Part shown: one piece after another, positions 6,900 to 13,499 of the stretch | How the letters are laid out: the number at the start of each line of letters is the position of its first letter | Numbering within the stretch: the first letter of the stretch is position 1 | The notes under the pieces: model-generated | Told to the model about the DNA's origin: nothing | Databases searched by the model: none | The model's input: the letters and a program-made list of their open reading frames with translations, nothing else | Origin: Chlamydia trachomatis | GTDB lineage: Bacteria > Chlamydiota > Chlamydiia > Chlamydiales > 2-12-FULL-49-11 | NCBI GenBank assembly: GCA_945877885.1 | Contig: CAMCSI010000017.1 | Coordinates: 1 to 13,499, forward strand | Length of the DNA stretch: 13,499 nucleotides | Reading direction: 5' to 3' | Made by a program: the position numbers and the translations under genes

Positions 6900-6928
6900 A
6901 TTTTAGAGTTTTTTACCTTTAGTAGCAA
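6900..6928 (-). promoter_or_regulatory. Promoter for the MarR-GNAT and csaA genes
   Basis: TTGCTA (6928-6923), 17 bases, TAAAAT (6905-6900) on the minus strand, just after the stop of the MFS gene. Transcription would start near 6893, inside the palindrome, with a leader of about 23 bases to the ATG at 6870. Confidence 0.5.
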
Positions 6929-6937
6929 GATGTTTTC

Positions 6938-8311
6938 TCAGCTTTTTAATCGTAAGCGTACCAGAATTGAAACAAATAGAATGATTGCGGCAAAAGCGAT
7001 ATTAAAGTTAATTGCGCTATGAAAGGCTGGTAAAAATGAAGTTTTGATCTCTTCAGTGTGAAAGATTGCTGTGCTTACGGCCAAAAGAATGGATCCTACA
7101 ATATTCCAAATCGTTGCAATAGTTCCAATTGCTGCTCCAATTTTACTAGACGAAATAACTTGATTAACAGCTGTAATCATTGCTGCGTTACTTAACCCCC
7201 AATTAATACCCAGAAGAAAAAAGGGAAGTATCAGAAATAATAAGGGGGTCTCTAATTGGATCATTCGATGAAAAAGGGCCGCCAAAAAGGCCGCAAAAAT
7301 GGAAAAAATAAGAAGATTGGCGACTCCAAATAATTTGACTGATCGAGTAAATACAAATGAAATGAGTGCTTGTGCCGCTGGGATCACTGCAATTAAAAGG
7401 CCGATAAGAAAGGGTGATAAATTACGGAGAATTCGCAAATAAAGAGGATCGAAAAACATAAAGACTGTAGAAACGACTCCAGCAAGAGCGCAGCTAAAAG
7501 CTGCAAGGATAATAAGTTTTTCTTTGAAAATATGAAGATCAAGAAGAGGATTTTTACCAAACTCATCAAAGACGACCAAGAGGATGAGTGCTACTACTCC
7601 TGCTCCAAGAAATATCCACGCCGAAATTGAAATCCACCCGCTTTGTGCTCCAGCAATGATGCCATACATCAAAGCTCCAAGACCAAAAATTAGGAGAAAT
7701 AGACCCAAATAGTCGATTTTAACTGAGTGCTTTTCTTGCTGATGACCACGTAGGCTAAAAGAACAGGCGATTAGACCTACTGCAATAAGAGGAAGATTAA
7801 TCCAAAAGACCCATCTCCAACCAAAGAAGCTAATCAGGATTCCACCCAAAAACGGACCTATCATGAGCCCAAATCCAGTAACACCTCCATAAATACTAAT
7901 GGCTCGCACTAGTTCGTGTTCGGGAAAGACATCAGATAACAAGGCAGCAGAAGCAATAAAAATAATTGAAGCACCAAGAGCTTGTAACCCCCTAAATAAG
8001 ATTAACATATCTATAGTTGGGCTTAGCCCAGCTCCTAAAGCTGCAATGGCAAAAATAACCACCCCAAAATAAAATACTCTTCTTCTGCCCCATAGATCGG
8101 CAAATTTACCAATAGCAATCATCGTCATACTCAAAATAATGGTAAAGATATTTGCTACCCACTGAAGTTGCAAAATATTTGCTTTTAGGGCGGTTTGAAT
8201 AAATGGTAATGCTGTATTTACGATAGTGGCATCTAGAAAGGCTGTGAATGCTAATAAAGACACACCTAGTAATGCCCACCATTTAAATCGAAATACCTTA
8301 TGATCAGTCAT
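6938..8311 (-). CDS. MFS drug exporter, DHA2 (EmrB/QacA-like, 14-helix) family
   Basis: A 457-residue inner-membrane proton-driven exporter. Signatures in order: LDATIVNTALP in helix 1 (26-36, motif D1), motif A G68-K-F-A-D-L-W-G-R-R-R78 between helices 2 and 3, antiporter motif C GFGLMIGPFLGG (146-157) in helix 5, and WRWVFWINLP (165-174), common in DHA2 proteins. Hydrophobic segments continue to the end, in keeping with about 14 helices. The frame extends 33 codons upstream to a GTG at 8410, but family members begin just before helix 1, so ATG 8311 is preferred; neither has a clear ribosome site. The gene lies upstream of the MarR-GNAT gene on the same strand and is divergent from the oxygenase operon, which makes it a candidate exporter for a drug or for that operon's product. 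Confidence 0.9.
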   Translation of the reverse strand: MTDHKVFRFKWWALLGVSLLAFTAFLDATIVNTALPFIQTALKANILQLQWVANIFTIILSMTMIAIGKFADLWGRRRVFYFGVVIFAIAALGAGLSPTIDMLILFRGLQALGASIIFIASAALLSDVFPEHELVRAISIYGGVTGFGLMIGPFLGGILISFFGWRWVFWINLPLIAVGLIACSFSLRGHQQEKHSVKIDYLGLFLLIFGLGALMYGIIAGAQSGWISISAWIFLGAGVVALILLVVFDEFGKNPLLDLHIFKEKLIILAAFSCALAGVVSTVFMFFDPLYLRILRNLSPFLIGLLIAVIPAAQALISFVFTRSVKLFGVANLLIFSIFAAFLAALFHRMIQLETPLLFLILPFFLLGINWGLSNAAMITAVNQVISSSKIGAAIGTIATIWNIVGSILLAVSTAIFHTEEIKTSFLPAFHSAINFNIAFAAIILFVSILVRLRLKS

Positions 8312-8386
8312 AAATTTATCTATAATTATTTTTAAGAAAAACCTCAAGCAATAAAACATCGCACAACTTTCAAAAAGTAAAAAAGC

Positions 8387-8415
8387 TTGCATTAATCCAA
8401 TCAATCCCACAATAT
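8387..8415 (+). promoter_or_regulatory. Candidate promoter for the six-gene biosynthetic operon
   Basis: TTGCAT (8387-8392), 17 bases, CAATAT (8410-8415). Transcription would start near 8422. The -10 is weak; an AT-rich TATAAA at 8440-8445 is an alternative that would require translation to start at the later ATGs (8477 or 8480). Confidence 0.25.
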
Positions 8416-8420
8416 CGATC

Positions 8421-8437
8421 TTCTTAAAAAATAAGAA
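8421..8437. promoter_or_regulatory. Palindrome TTCTTA-N5-TAAGAA between divergent MFS and oxygenase genes
   Basis: Perfect 6-bp arms separated by five A residues, placed over the expected start of transcription of the operon and 10 bases before its first ATG. It could be an operator; AT-rich palindromes also arise by chance. It differs in sequence from the palindrome at 6884-6898. Confidence 0.3.
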
Positions 8438-8446
8438 ATTATAAAT

Positions 8447-9457
8447 ATGGGATCAAATAAATTATTCAAAGAATGTATGATGGACCACTGGTTTCCGGTT
8501 GAATGGAGTCATAAAGTTCGGAAAAAACCCAGGGCAATAGTGCTTAATGGAACCCCGTTAGTTCTATTTCGTGCTAATAGGGACATTCAGGTTCTTTCGG
8601 ACCGTTGTCCCCATAGAGGCGCTCCTCTTTCTAAAGGATCTGTTAAAGAAGGATGTATAACTTGTCCTTATCACGGATGGCGTTTTGATGGTAATGGCAC
8701 TTGCCGTTTAATCCCTGGTCTAAATTGCTACTCCTCTAAAGAGATTCATCGGGCTCAAGCTTACAAAGCTGAGGAAAAATATGGATTAATATGGGTTTGT
8801 TTAAATACAGAGGCTAAATGCAATATTCCTGATATTTCAATAAAAAAAAATGAAAAAAACTTTCATTTTACAACTTTAGTACAAAGTTCTTTAAAGGATG
8901 TTGTAGAAAATGCACTAGATCCCCTGCATACTCATTTTATTCATAGTGGTTTAATCAGAACTGATGGCGAAAGAAAACCTATCAATATTAAAATGCATAT
9001 AGACAAGGATAGAATACAGGCTACCTATTGCAACGAGGTTAAGCAACAAGGATGGATTTATAAAATCCTAAGTTTTGGTCATCAGGTAGATAAGAGCTTT
9101 GGTCGTTTTATTCACCCCTCTTTATTTCAGATTGAATTTGAAACAATAGGAAAGAGGCGGCTACTGATTAATGGATTCCTATCCCCTATAAATGAAGAGT
9201 GTTCAAAAATATTTTTAATTTCTTCTACAGACGTTTCCATTCCTAATTATATATTCAAAATATTCGTGAAACCGCTTTTTATTTTAGCCATGAAGCAAGA
9301 TAAAAAAATCCTTGAGATCAAAGCCAAGCATCAACAAGTCTGTGGAGTAGGGAAAGAAGTTTCTACTGAAGGGGATTTATTTGGTCCTTATCTTGATTTA
9401 CTATTGCAGGGAAAAGAGCTTGTGAAAAAAGAATACGAGGTAGAGCTTTATGTCTAA
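8447..9457 (+). CDS. Rieske non-heme iron oxygenase, alpha subunit
   Basis: A 336-residue mono-oxygenase or demethylase-type oxygenase that would use O2 and electrons from a separate reductase, not seen in the window. The Rieske [2Fe-2S] ligands are C54-x-H56 and C73-P-Y-H76. The catalytic domain carries N155-A-L-D158-P-L-H161-x4-H166, and D285 in KQDKKILE aligns in position with the carboxylate ligand of the 2-His-1-carboxylate iron site (compare His160, His165, Asp294 of dicamba monooxygenase). Single-subunit enzymes of this length include vanillate, dicamba and 3-ketosteroid oxygenases. ATGs at 8477 and 8480 begin the protein nearer the usual family start (DHWFPVEW) and may be the real start; none has a clear ribosome site. 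It is the first gene of the operon and overlaps the next by 8 bases, so it probably oxidises the pathway product or an intermediate. Confidence 0.92.
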   Translation: MGSNKLFKECMMDHWFPVEWSHKVRKKPRAIVLNGTPLVLFRANRDIQVLSDRCPHRGAPLSKGSVKEGCITCPYHGWRFDGNGTCRLIPGLNCYSSKEIHRAQAYKAEEKYGLIWVCLNTEAKCNIPDISIKKNEKNFHFTTLVQSSLKDVVENALDPLHTHFIHSGLIRTDGERKPINIKMHIDKDRIQATYCNEVKQQGWIYKILSFGHQVDKSFGRFIHPSLFQIEFETIGKRRLLINGFLSPINEECSKIFLISSTDVSIPNYIFKIFVKPLFILAMKQDKKILEIKAKHQQVCGVGKEVSTEGDLFGPYLDLLLQGKELVKKEYEVELYV

Positions 9458-10412
9458 AATTGCTGTTAAAATTCTAGGAACAGGAGCTTACCTCCCTTCA
9501 CGAATAGTAACAAATGAAGAGTTAGAAAAGGAGTTAGGCTATCCTCCCGAGACATTTATTAAAGCATCTGGGGTTACAAAGCGGCGCTATGTAACCGAAG
9601 AAACTTCCTCTGAAATGGGGATGATTGCTGCAAAAGAGGCACTAAAGGCGGCAAATCTTACTATCTCTGACATTGATGCCATTGTTTCAGTAAGTGGTGT
9701 GCCTCAGCAGGCGATCCCTTCTAATGCTGCCCTTATTCACCAAAAGCTAGGTTTGAAAGGTACGGTAGCCTTTGACATTAACTCCTCCTGCATTAGTTTT
9801 CTCACAGGTCTTTTCTGCATGGGAAATCTAGTTGCTCAAAAAGTATATAATCGAGTTCTTCTTGTTTCTGCTGACATTCCTTCTTCGGCGTTAAATCCAA
9901 AAGATCCAAAAATTGCGTCATTGTTTGGTGATGGAGCGGCCGCTTGCATCATAGGCCCATCTCTTTCAGAGGGAATTATTACCTCACACTTTGAAACAAG
10001 AAGTGAATACATCGACTATTGTCAATGTGAGGGTGGAGGCACTCTTCTTGCTTTGAAAGACAACATCCCTAAAGAGCGTCATTATTTTCGAATGGATGGT
10101 TTAAAACTCTATAAAGCTGCCATGCCACCTGTGATAAAGATGGTAAAGCAGATGATGAGTGAGTGTGAGATTGACCTGTTTATTCCCCACCAAGCAAGTC
10201 CTTTAGCCCTTGATCTGCTTCAAAGAAAATTAGGGATTAAAGATGAGCAATTCATACACATTGTGCGTGATTATGGAAATATGATTGCTACCTCCCTTCC
10301 TTTTGCTTTGCATCAGGCTATTGCTTCTGGGAAATTAAAACGAGGAGATAAAGCACTACTATTTGGCACCGCTGCAGGGCTGACGATTGGAGGTGTGCTT
10401 ATTGAATACTAA
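9450..10412 (+). CDS. 3-oxoacyl-ACP synthase III (KAS III) family condensing enzyme
   Basis: A 320-residue thiolase-fold enzyme of the FabH/OleA/PqsD type. The catalytic triad is complete: C114 in DINSSCISFL, H247 in FIPHQAS and N277 in DYGNMIATSLPFAL. The GDGAAACIIG glycine-rich segment (160-169) and C-terminal GTAAGLTIGGVLIEY are typical. FabH itself starts fatty acid synthesis, but this copy sits among tailoring genes, not with fabD/fabG/acpP, so a secondary pathway is more likely: joining two acyl thioesters, or forming an ester or amide bond as some KAS III proteins do. The start overlaps the end of the oxygenase gene by 8 bases, a sign of translational coupling. Substrate chain length cannot be judged by eye. 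Confidence 0.92.
   Translation: MSKIAVKILGTGAYLPSRIVTNEELEKELGYPPETFIKASGVTKRRYVTEETSSEMGMIAAKEALKAANLTISDIDAIVSVSGVPQQAIPSNAALIHQKLGLKGTVAFDINSSCISFLTGLFCMGNLVAQKVYNRVLLVSADIPSSALNPKDPKIASLFGDGAAACIIGPSLSEGIITSHFETRSEYIDYCQCEGGGTLLALKDNIPKERHYFRMDGLKLYKAAMPPVIKMVKQMMSECEIDLFIPHQASPLALDLLQRKLGIKDEQFIHIVRDYGNMIATSLPFALHQAIASGKLKRGDKALLFGTAAGLTIGGVLIEY
10389..10393 (+). promoter_or_regulatory. Ribosome binding site inside the KAS III gene that selects a TTG start
   Basis: GGAGG lies 8 bases before TTG 10402, the likely first codon of the ATP-grasp gene. An earlier in-frame TTG at 10387 overlaps this site and has none of its own. Confidence 0.55.
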
Positions 10413-11532
10413 CATAAATACCTCCTCTAAATCTGTGTTAATCACAGGAGCTCGTTCATTTGCAGCCCTTGATTTAAGTAGATCCTTAGCTAATGCGGGG
10501 GTTAGAGTTATTTGTACAGATAGTATGGATAAGTCATTATGTCGATATTCAGGAAAAGTGAGCAGGTTTTACAAAACAGCCTCCCCTGCCTTTGCCTATG
10601 AAACCTTTGTTTCTGATTTACAAAAAATCATTGAAAAGGAGCAGATTGATTTAATTATTCCCACCTGCGAGGAAATTTTTTACCTTGCAAAAGCTAAAGA
10701 TCGTCTACCCACTGCTCTTTTTAGTGAAAGTTTTGAATGTCTTGAAATTCTTCATAATAAATGGAAATTCTACCAATTGCTTTCTAAGCTTGGATTTTCA
10801 ACACCTGAGACCATGCTTTGGGCAAAGGGATCATCAACTCCTGGTAAGTGGATTTTAAAACCAATTTATTCCCGTTTTGCAGCAAATGTAAAGGTTGTAA
10901 ATGGAACATGGCCTGCATGGGAAGATAATCCTTCTAACCCATGGATTGCTCAAAGATTCATCGAAGGGGAAAAGCTCTGCTCCTATTCCATTTGTCATCA
11001 AGGCCGTGTTACAGCCTCTTGTGTCTATAAGGTTCTTCATTCAATGGGTATTGGATCTGCCATCTGCTTTCAAACCATTTTAGCCCCTGATGTAGATCAA
11101 TTTATCCAAAAATTTGTTGCAGAAATGAATTTTACCGGACAAATTGCCTTTGATTTCATACGCGGCGATAAGCTTTATTGTCTTGAGTGTAATCCTCGAG
11201 CCACCTCAGGCATTCATCTTTTTGAAAAGGATAAAAGGCTTGCAAACTGCTTTTTTAACAAAGGGGAAAACCTTACCCCAAAAGATCAAAAAATTTTCCA
11301 TGAACATTTTTTTATGCTTTGGTTTGGAATCAAACAAAGAGAAATATTTTCTAAACCTTTTTGGATCCATTTTTTTTCAGGAATAAATCCTTTCTTCATG
11401 AAGGGCGATAATCGTGTTCTTGCTGCAATTCCAATCCTGCTTTTAGACATTGCCAAACAAACCCTGTTTAAGGGGCAAGGGTTTCATCAAGCAATGAGTG
11501 AAGATATTGAATATAATGGAGAGTTTAAATGA
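10402..11532 (+). CDS. ATP-grasp ligase (carbamoyl-phosphate-synthase-like fold)
   Basis: A 376-residue protein starting with TTG, overlapping the KAS III gene by 11 bases. Residues 11-41 form a Rossmann-like pre-ATP-grasp domain (LITGARSFAALDLSRSLA). The ATP-grasp fold follows: K153 in WILKPIYSRF for phosphate binding, the hinge QRFIEGEKLCSYS (184-196), AFDF (249-252) and the metal-binding run L261-E-C-N-P-R266. Enzymes of this fold activate a carboxylate as an acyl phosphate and join it to an amine, thiol or hydroxyl. Residues 300-350 are rich in Phe, Trp, Ile and Leu and could contact membrane or a lipid chain. In this operon it probably ligates an acid to a building block made by its neighbours, but substrate and product cannot be deduced. 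Its TGA overlaps the next ATG (ATGA). Confidence 0.88.
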   Translation: MNTNINTSSKSVLITGARSFAALDLSRSLANAGVRVICTDSMDKSLCRYSGKVSRFYKTASPAFAYETFVSDLQKIIEKEQIDLIIPTCEEIFYLAKAKDRLPTALFSESFECLEILHNKWKFYQLLSKLGFSTPETMLWAKGSSTPGKWILKPIYSRFAANVKVVNGTWPAWEDNPSNPWIAQRFIEGEKLCSYSICHQGRVTASCVYKVLHSMGIGSAICFQTILAPDVDQFIQKFVAEMNFTGQIAFDFIRGDKLYCLECNPRATSGIHLFEKDKRLANCFFNKGENLTPKDQKIFHEHFFMLWFGIKQREIFSKPFWIHFFSGINPFFMKGDNRVLAAIPILLLDIAKQTLFKGQGFHQAMSEDIEYNGEFK

Positions 11533-12509
11533 TTATTATATCTGGAATTACCAGTTCCCTCGGTATTTGTTTAAGTCTTTTTTTAGCTGAAAAAGGGATT
11601 AAAGTTTTGGGTTTTGCAAGAAACATTGATTCAGTGAAAACTCTTTTATCTCACCCTCTTATTCAGCTTAAATCAGCAGATATAAATGATGAAGCTACCA
11701 TGCACAGTATTTGCTTAAATGCCGATGTAATTGTTCATTTAGCTGCCCTCTCCTCCCCTTGGGGAAAGTATACCGATTTCTACAAAGTTAATGTAGAAGG
11801 GACAAAATCGATGATTAATGCAGCAAAAGAAGCAAAAGTGAACCGCTTTATTCATATTTCTACCCCATCGATTTATTTTGACTATCAAGATCGTTTCAAT
11901 ATCAGTGAAACTGACCTACTTCCAAAAACTTACGTAAATAGCTATGCTAAGACAAAAAAACTTGCTGAAGAGGTGGTCGATCTTGCATTTTCTGAAGGTT
12001 TACCCACAATTACCTTACGCCCTCGTGCTATTTTTGGCCCATTTGACAAAACTCTTTTTCCTCGAGTCTTAAAAGCCTGCAGAGAAAAAGGGGTTCCCTC
12101 TTTCGGAAAAAATAGCCCTATCATTGATATCACCTATGTAGATAATGTAGTGCATGCCATATGGCTTGCAATAAATGCCCCATCTACTTGCCTTGGTCAA
12201 AAATATAATATCACTAACGATGAACCAGCGCCCCTTACCAGAATCTTAGATCATCTGTTTACTGAACTTTCCCTCCCCTTAAAAATAAGATCTGTTCCTT
12301 ATCCACTTGGCTTTGCCGCTGCAATTTTCTCTGAAATGAAAGCGTTTTTCGTGAATAAAGAACCAGCACTCACGAGATATGGAGTGGGGGTTTTAACCTA
12401 CTCACAAACTCTTTGTATTAAAAAAGCAAAAGATGAGCTGAACTACCAGCCAATTATTTCACTAAACGAAGGAATCAAGCGTTATGCAAACTGGCTTCAA
12501 GCTCAATAA
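11529..12509 (+). CDS. NAD(P)-dependent epimerase/dehydratase-family reductase, OleD/3-beta-HSD-like
   Basis: A 326-residue extended short-chain dehydrogenase. The nucleotide-binding turn is G6-I-T-S-S-L-G12, the acid D51 follows beta-strand 3, and the active site has S111/S114 (HISTPSIYF) with Y139-A-K-T-K143. The segment LRPRAIFGPFDKTLFPRV (163-180) closely matches the pattern of OleD and 3-beta-hydroxysteroid dehydrogenases rather than sugar epimerases. OleD reduces a 2-alkyl-3-ketoacid to the hydroxyacid, which would suit the KAS III product encoded two genes upstream; this link is inference. The first half of the turn lacks the usual second glycine (GxxGxxG), a common variation. The start shares ATGA with the ATP-grasp stop and the end overlaps the hydrolase gene by 26 bases. 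Confidence 0.9.
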   Translation: MIIISGITSSLGICLSLFLAEKGIKVLGFARNIDSVKTLLSHPLIQLKSADINDEATMHSICLNADVIVHLAALSSPWGKYTDFYKVNVEGTKSMINAAKEAKVNRFIHISTPSIYFDYQDRFNISETDLLPKTYVNSYAKTKKLAEEVVDLAFSEGLPTITLRPRAIFGPFDKTLFPRVLKACREKGVPSFGKNSPIIDITYVDNVVHAIWLAINAPSTCLGQKYNITNDEPAPLTRILDHLFTELSLPLKIRSVPYPLGFAAAIFSEMKAFFVNKEPALTRYGVGVLTYSQTLCIKKAKDELNYQPIISLNEGIKRYANWLQAQ

Positions 12510-13260
12510 GATTTATTCTGCAGGGTACTGTGTGGGAAGAGGTAAAATTGCAGATTACACCCTTTCTTTCAAAAAAGTACGATTTTATACTCGGTGCTTT
12601 CTTATAGAGCATCCGGAAAAAGGGCTGATATTAATTGATACCGGATATGGAGAGGCCTTATTAGATGCGACAAAAACAGGACTTAACGCCCTTTATAAAA
12701 CTTTACTTCCCGTCACTTATTCATCAAACGATAGTATTGTAGTGCAGCTTTTTCGCGATGGGATCTCATTAAAAGATCTCTCCTATCTTATTATCACCCA
12801 TTTTCACCCCGACCATATTGGCGCTTTGCCCGAATTTAAAGATGTACCCATGATTTACCGCTTAGATACCTTAACTCAGCTGATGGGCTTTTCTCACATA
12901 AGGGGGTTAAAGCATGGATTCATTAGATCTTTAATCCCCACCATCCCTAAAGGCTCCATTTCGCTTATAGAAAGTCAGTTTAACCAAATGTGGAATGGAT
13001 TTTTATCCCTCGATCTTTTTGAAGATGGCTCGCTTTTGTTAGTAAATCTACCAGGACATGCACTAGGGCAGATGGGGGTTGCCATTTCCGATACTTTTTT
13101 TGTAGCAGATGGGAAATGGACAGAGGGTGCCTTCCCTCACCCAATTGGACTTATATTGCAAGAAGATGTGAAAAATTATCGGAAAACATTTAGATTAATT
13201 GAAAATTGTAAATCCTTCATGAAAATACTTCCCACCCATACCATCGAGGCTTATGATTAA
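12484..13260 (+). CDS. Metallo-beta-lactamase-fold hydrolase
   Basis: A 258-residue cytoplasmic protein (no signal peptide) with a full two-metal site: H106-F-H108-P-D110-H111 in THFHPDH, H192 in LPGHALGQ, D209 in FVADGKW and H252 in LPTHT. LIDTGYG (50-56) is the usual strand before the site. Members include lactonases (AHL-degrading), thioesterases and other esterases; the sequence does not say which. In this operon it could release a thioester, open a lactone or remove stalled products, a role that the alpha/beta hydrolase OleB fills in olefin clusters. AAGGA lies 10 bases before the ATG. Its start lies 26 bases inside the reductase gene and its end overlaps the following gene by 8 bases, so it clearly belongs to the operon. 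Confidence 0.9.
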   Translation: MQTGFKLNKIYSAGYCVGRGKIADYTLSFKKVRFYTRCFLIEHPEKGLILIDTGYGEALLDATKTGLNALYKTLLPVTYSSNDSIVVQLFRDGISLKDLSYLIITHFHPDHIGALPEFKDVPMIYRLDTLTQLMGFSHIRGLKHGFIRSLIPTIPKGSISLIESQFNQMWNGFLSLDLFEDGSLLLVNLPGHALGQMGVAISDTFFVADGKWTEGAFPHPIGLILQEDVKNYRKTFRLIENCKSFMKILPTHTIEAYD

Positions 13261-13499
13261 AAAAATCAGAATCCTTTACTACTATTTTCAAGCAAAATAC
13301 ACGATGAGGTTTAATCTAAAAAGATTACGAAAATGGCAAGAGCGACGTAAATCTATTATTACAAAATACGCCTGCAAACACTCCTGTTTTTATAAAGAAA
13401 ATAGAGGTAAACTTATCTCTAAAAAGATTATGATGGATAACTTTTCCACCTTTAATACACTAAACATTGATAAAGATAAGGCGTTTAAAGTTGTGATGG
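13253..13499 (+). CDS. F390-synthetase-related adenylate-forming enzyme, N-terminal part (3' end outside window)
   Basis: The ATG at 13253 opens a frame that stays open for 82 codons to the right edge, overlapping the hydrolase gene by 8 bases; GAGG stands 3 bases upstream. Only the N-terminal region is visible: a basic stretch (MIKKIRILYYYFQAKY), W28-Q-E30, then LISKKIMMDNFSTFNTLNID (54-73). The last motif, K-x-x-M-M-x-N-F-x-x-F-N-T-x-x-I-x-x-x-x-A, is what I know from the F390-synthetase-related or phenylacetate-CoA-ligase-like putative adenylate-forming family. Such enzymes activate a carboxylate with ATP as an acyl-AMP. The ATP-binding motifs lie outside the window, so activity cannot be checked. 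It would complete the condensing, reducing and adenylating set of the operon. Confidence 0.7.
   Translation, partial: MIKKIRILYYYFQAKYTMRFNLKRLRKWQERRKSIITKYACKHSCFYKENRGKLISKKIMMDNFSTFNTLNIDKDKAFKVVM

Noticed and set aside
8312..8410. 33-codon N-terminal extension of the MFS protein from a GTG start
   Set aside because: It places extra hydrophobic sequence before helix 1, unlike the family, and the GTG has no ribosome site; the ATG at 8311 fits better.
10855..11386. Short frames on both strands within the ATP-grasp gene
   Set aside because: Overlap the conserved ATP-grasp core; the long coupled frame explains the sequence.
1..13499. Mobile elements, CRISPR arrays, tRNA or rRNA genes
   Set aside because: No transposase or integrase frame, no regularly spaced repeats and no tRNA- or rRNA-like sequence was seen on reading the window.

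Overview
The window is an AT-rich bacterial accessory region with compact, overlapping genes, recognisable AAGGAG ribosome sites before several genes and no rRNA, tRNA or insertion sequence. The base composition, the carrier-like protein with a Ser/Thr-rich start, and the mix of exporters and resistance-type enzymes suggest a host- or amoeba-associated bacterium. A chlamydia-like (Parachlamydiales) or Legionella-like origin is my best guess, but nothing in the window fixes the taxon.

Layout. 1-1495 (minus): a secreted serine-hydrolase/penicillin-binding-like protein running off the left edge, with two of its three catalytic motifs altered. 1722-2489 (minus): a 255-residue protein of unknown function with a faint threefold repeat resembling mitochondrial carriers. 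2490-2899: an AT-rich gene-free stretch ending in a short element bounded by 11-bp direct repeats. 2900-8311: a drug-handling block made of an ABC exporter (minus), a type A chloramphenicol acetyltransferase (plus), then on the minus strand a CsaA-type tRNA-binding protein, a MarR regulator fused to a GNAT acetyltransferase, and a 14-helix-type MFS exporter. The MarR-GNAT gene has a perfect 15-bp palindrome placed on its own likely transcription start.

8447-13499 (plus): the most interesting part, an apparent single operon of at least six genes, each overlapping the next by 4-26 bases. The order is a Rieske non-heme iron oxygenase, a ketoacyl synthase III (KAS III), an ATP-grasp ligase, an NAD(P)-dependent epimerase/ketoreductase of the OleD/3-beta-HSD type, a metallo-beta-lactamase-fold hydrolase, and the start of an F390-synthetase/phenylacetate-CoA-ligase-like adenylate-forming enzyme cut by the right edge. 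The catalytic residues I could check are present in the first five; only the N-terminal 82 residues of the sixth are visible. Together they look like a small-molecule pathway: acyl condensation, beta-keto reduction, adenylation, ATP-dependent ligation, oxygenation and hydrolysis. The synthase-reductase-adenylating set resembles the OleA-OleD-OleC logic of olefin/beta-lactone biosynthesis, but the ATP-grasp, Rieske and MBL partners are not part of that pathway. The divergent MFS exporter and the MarR-GNAT protein are candidates for export, control or self-protection.
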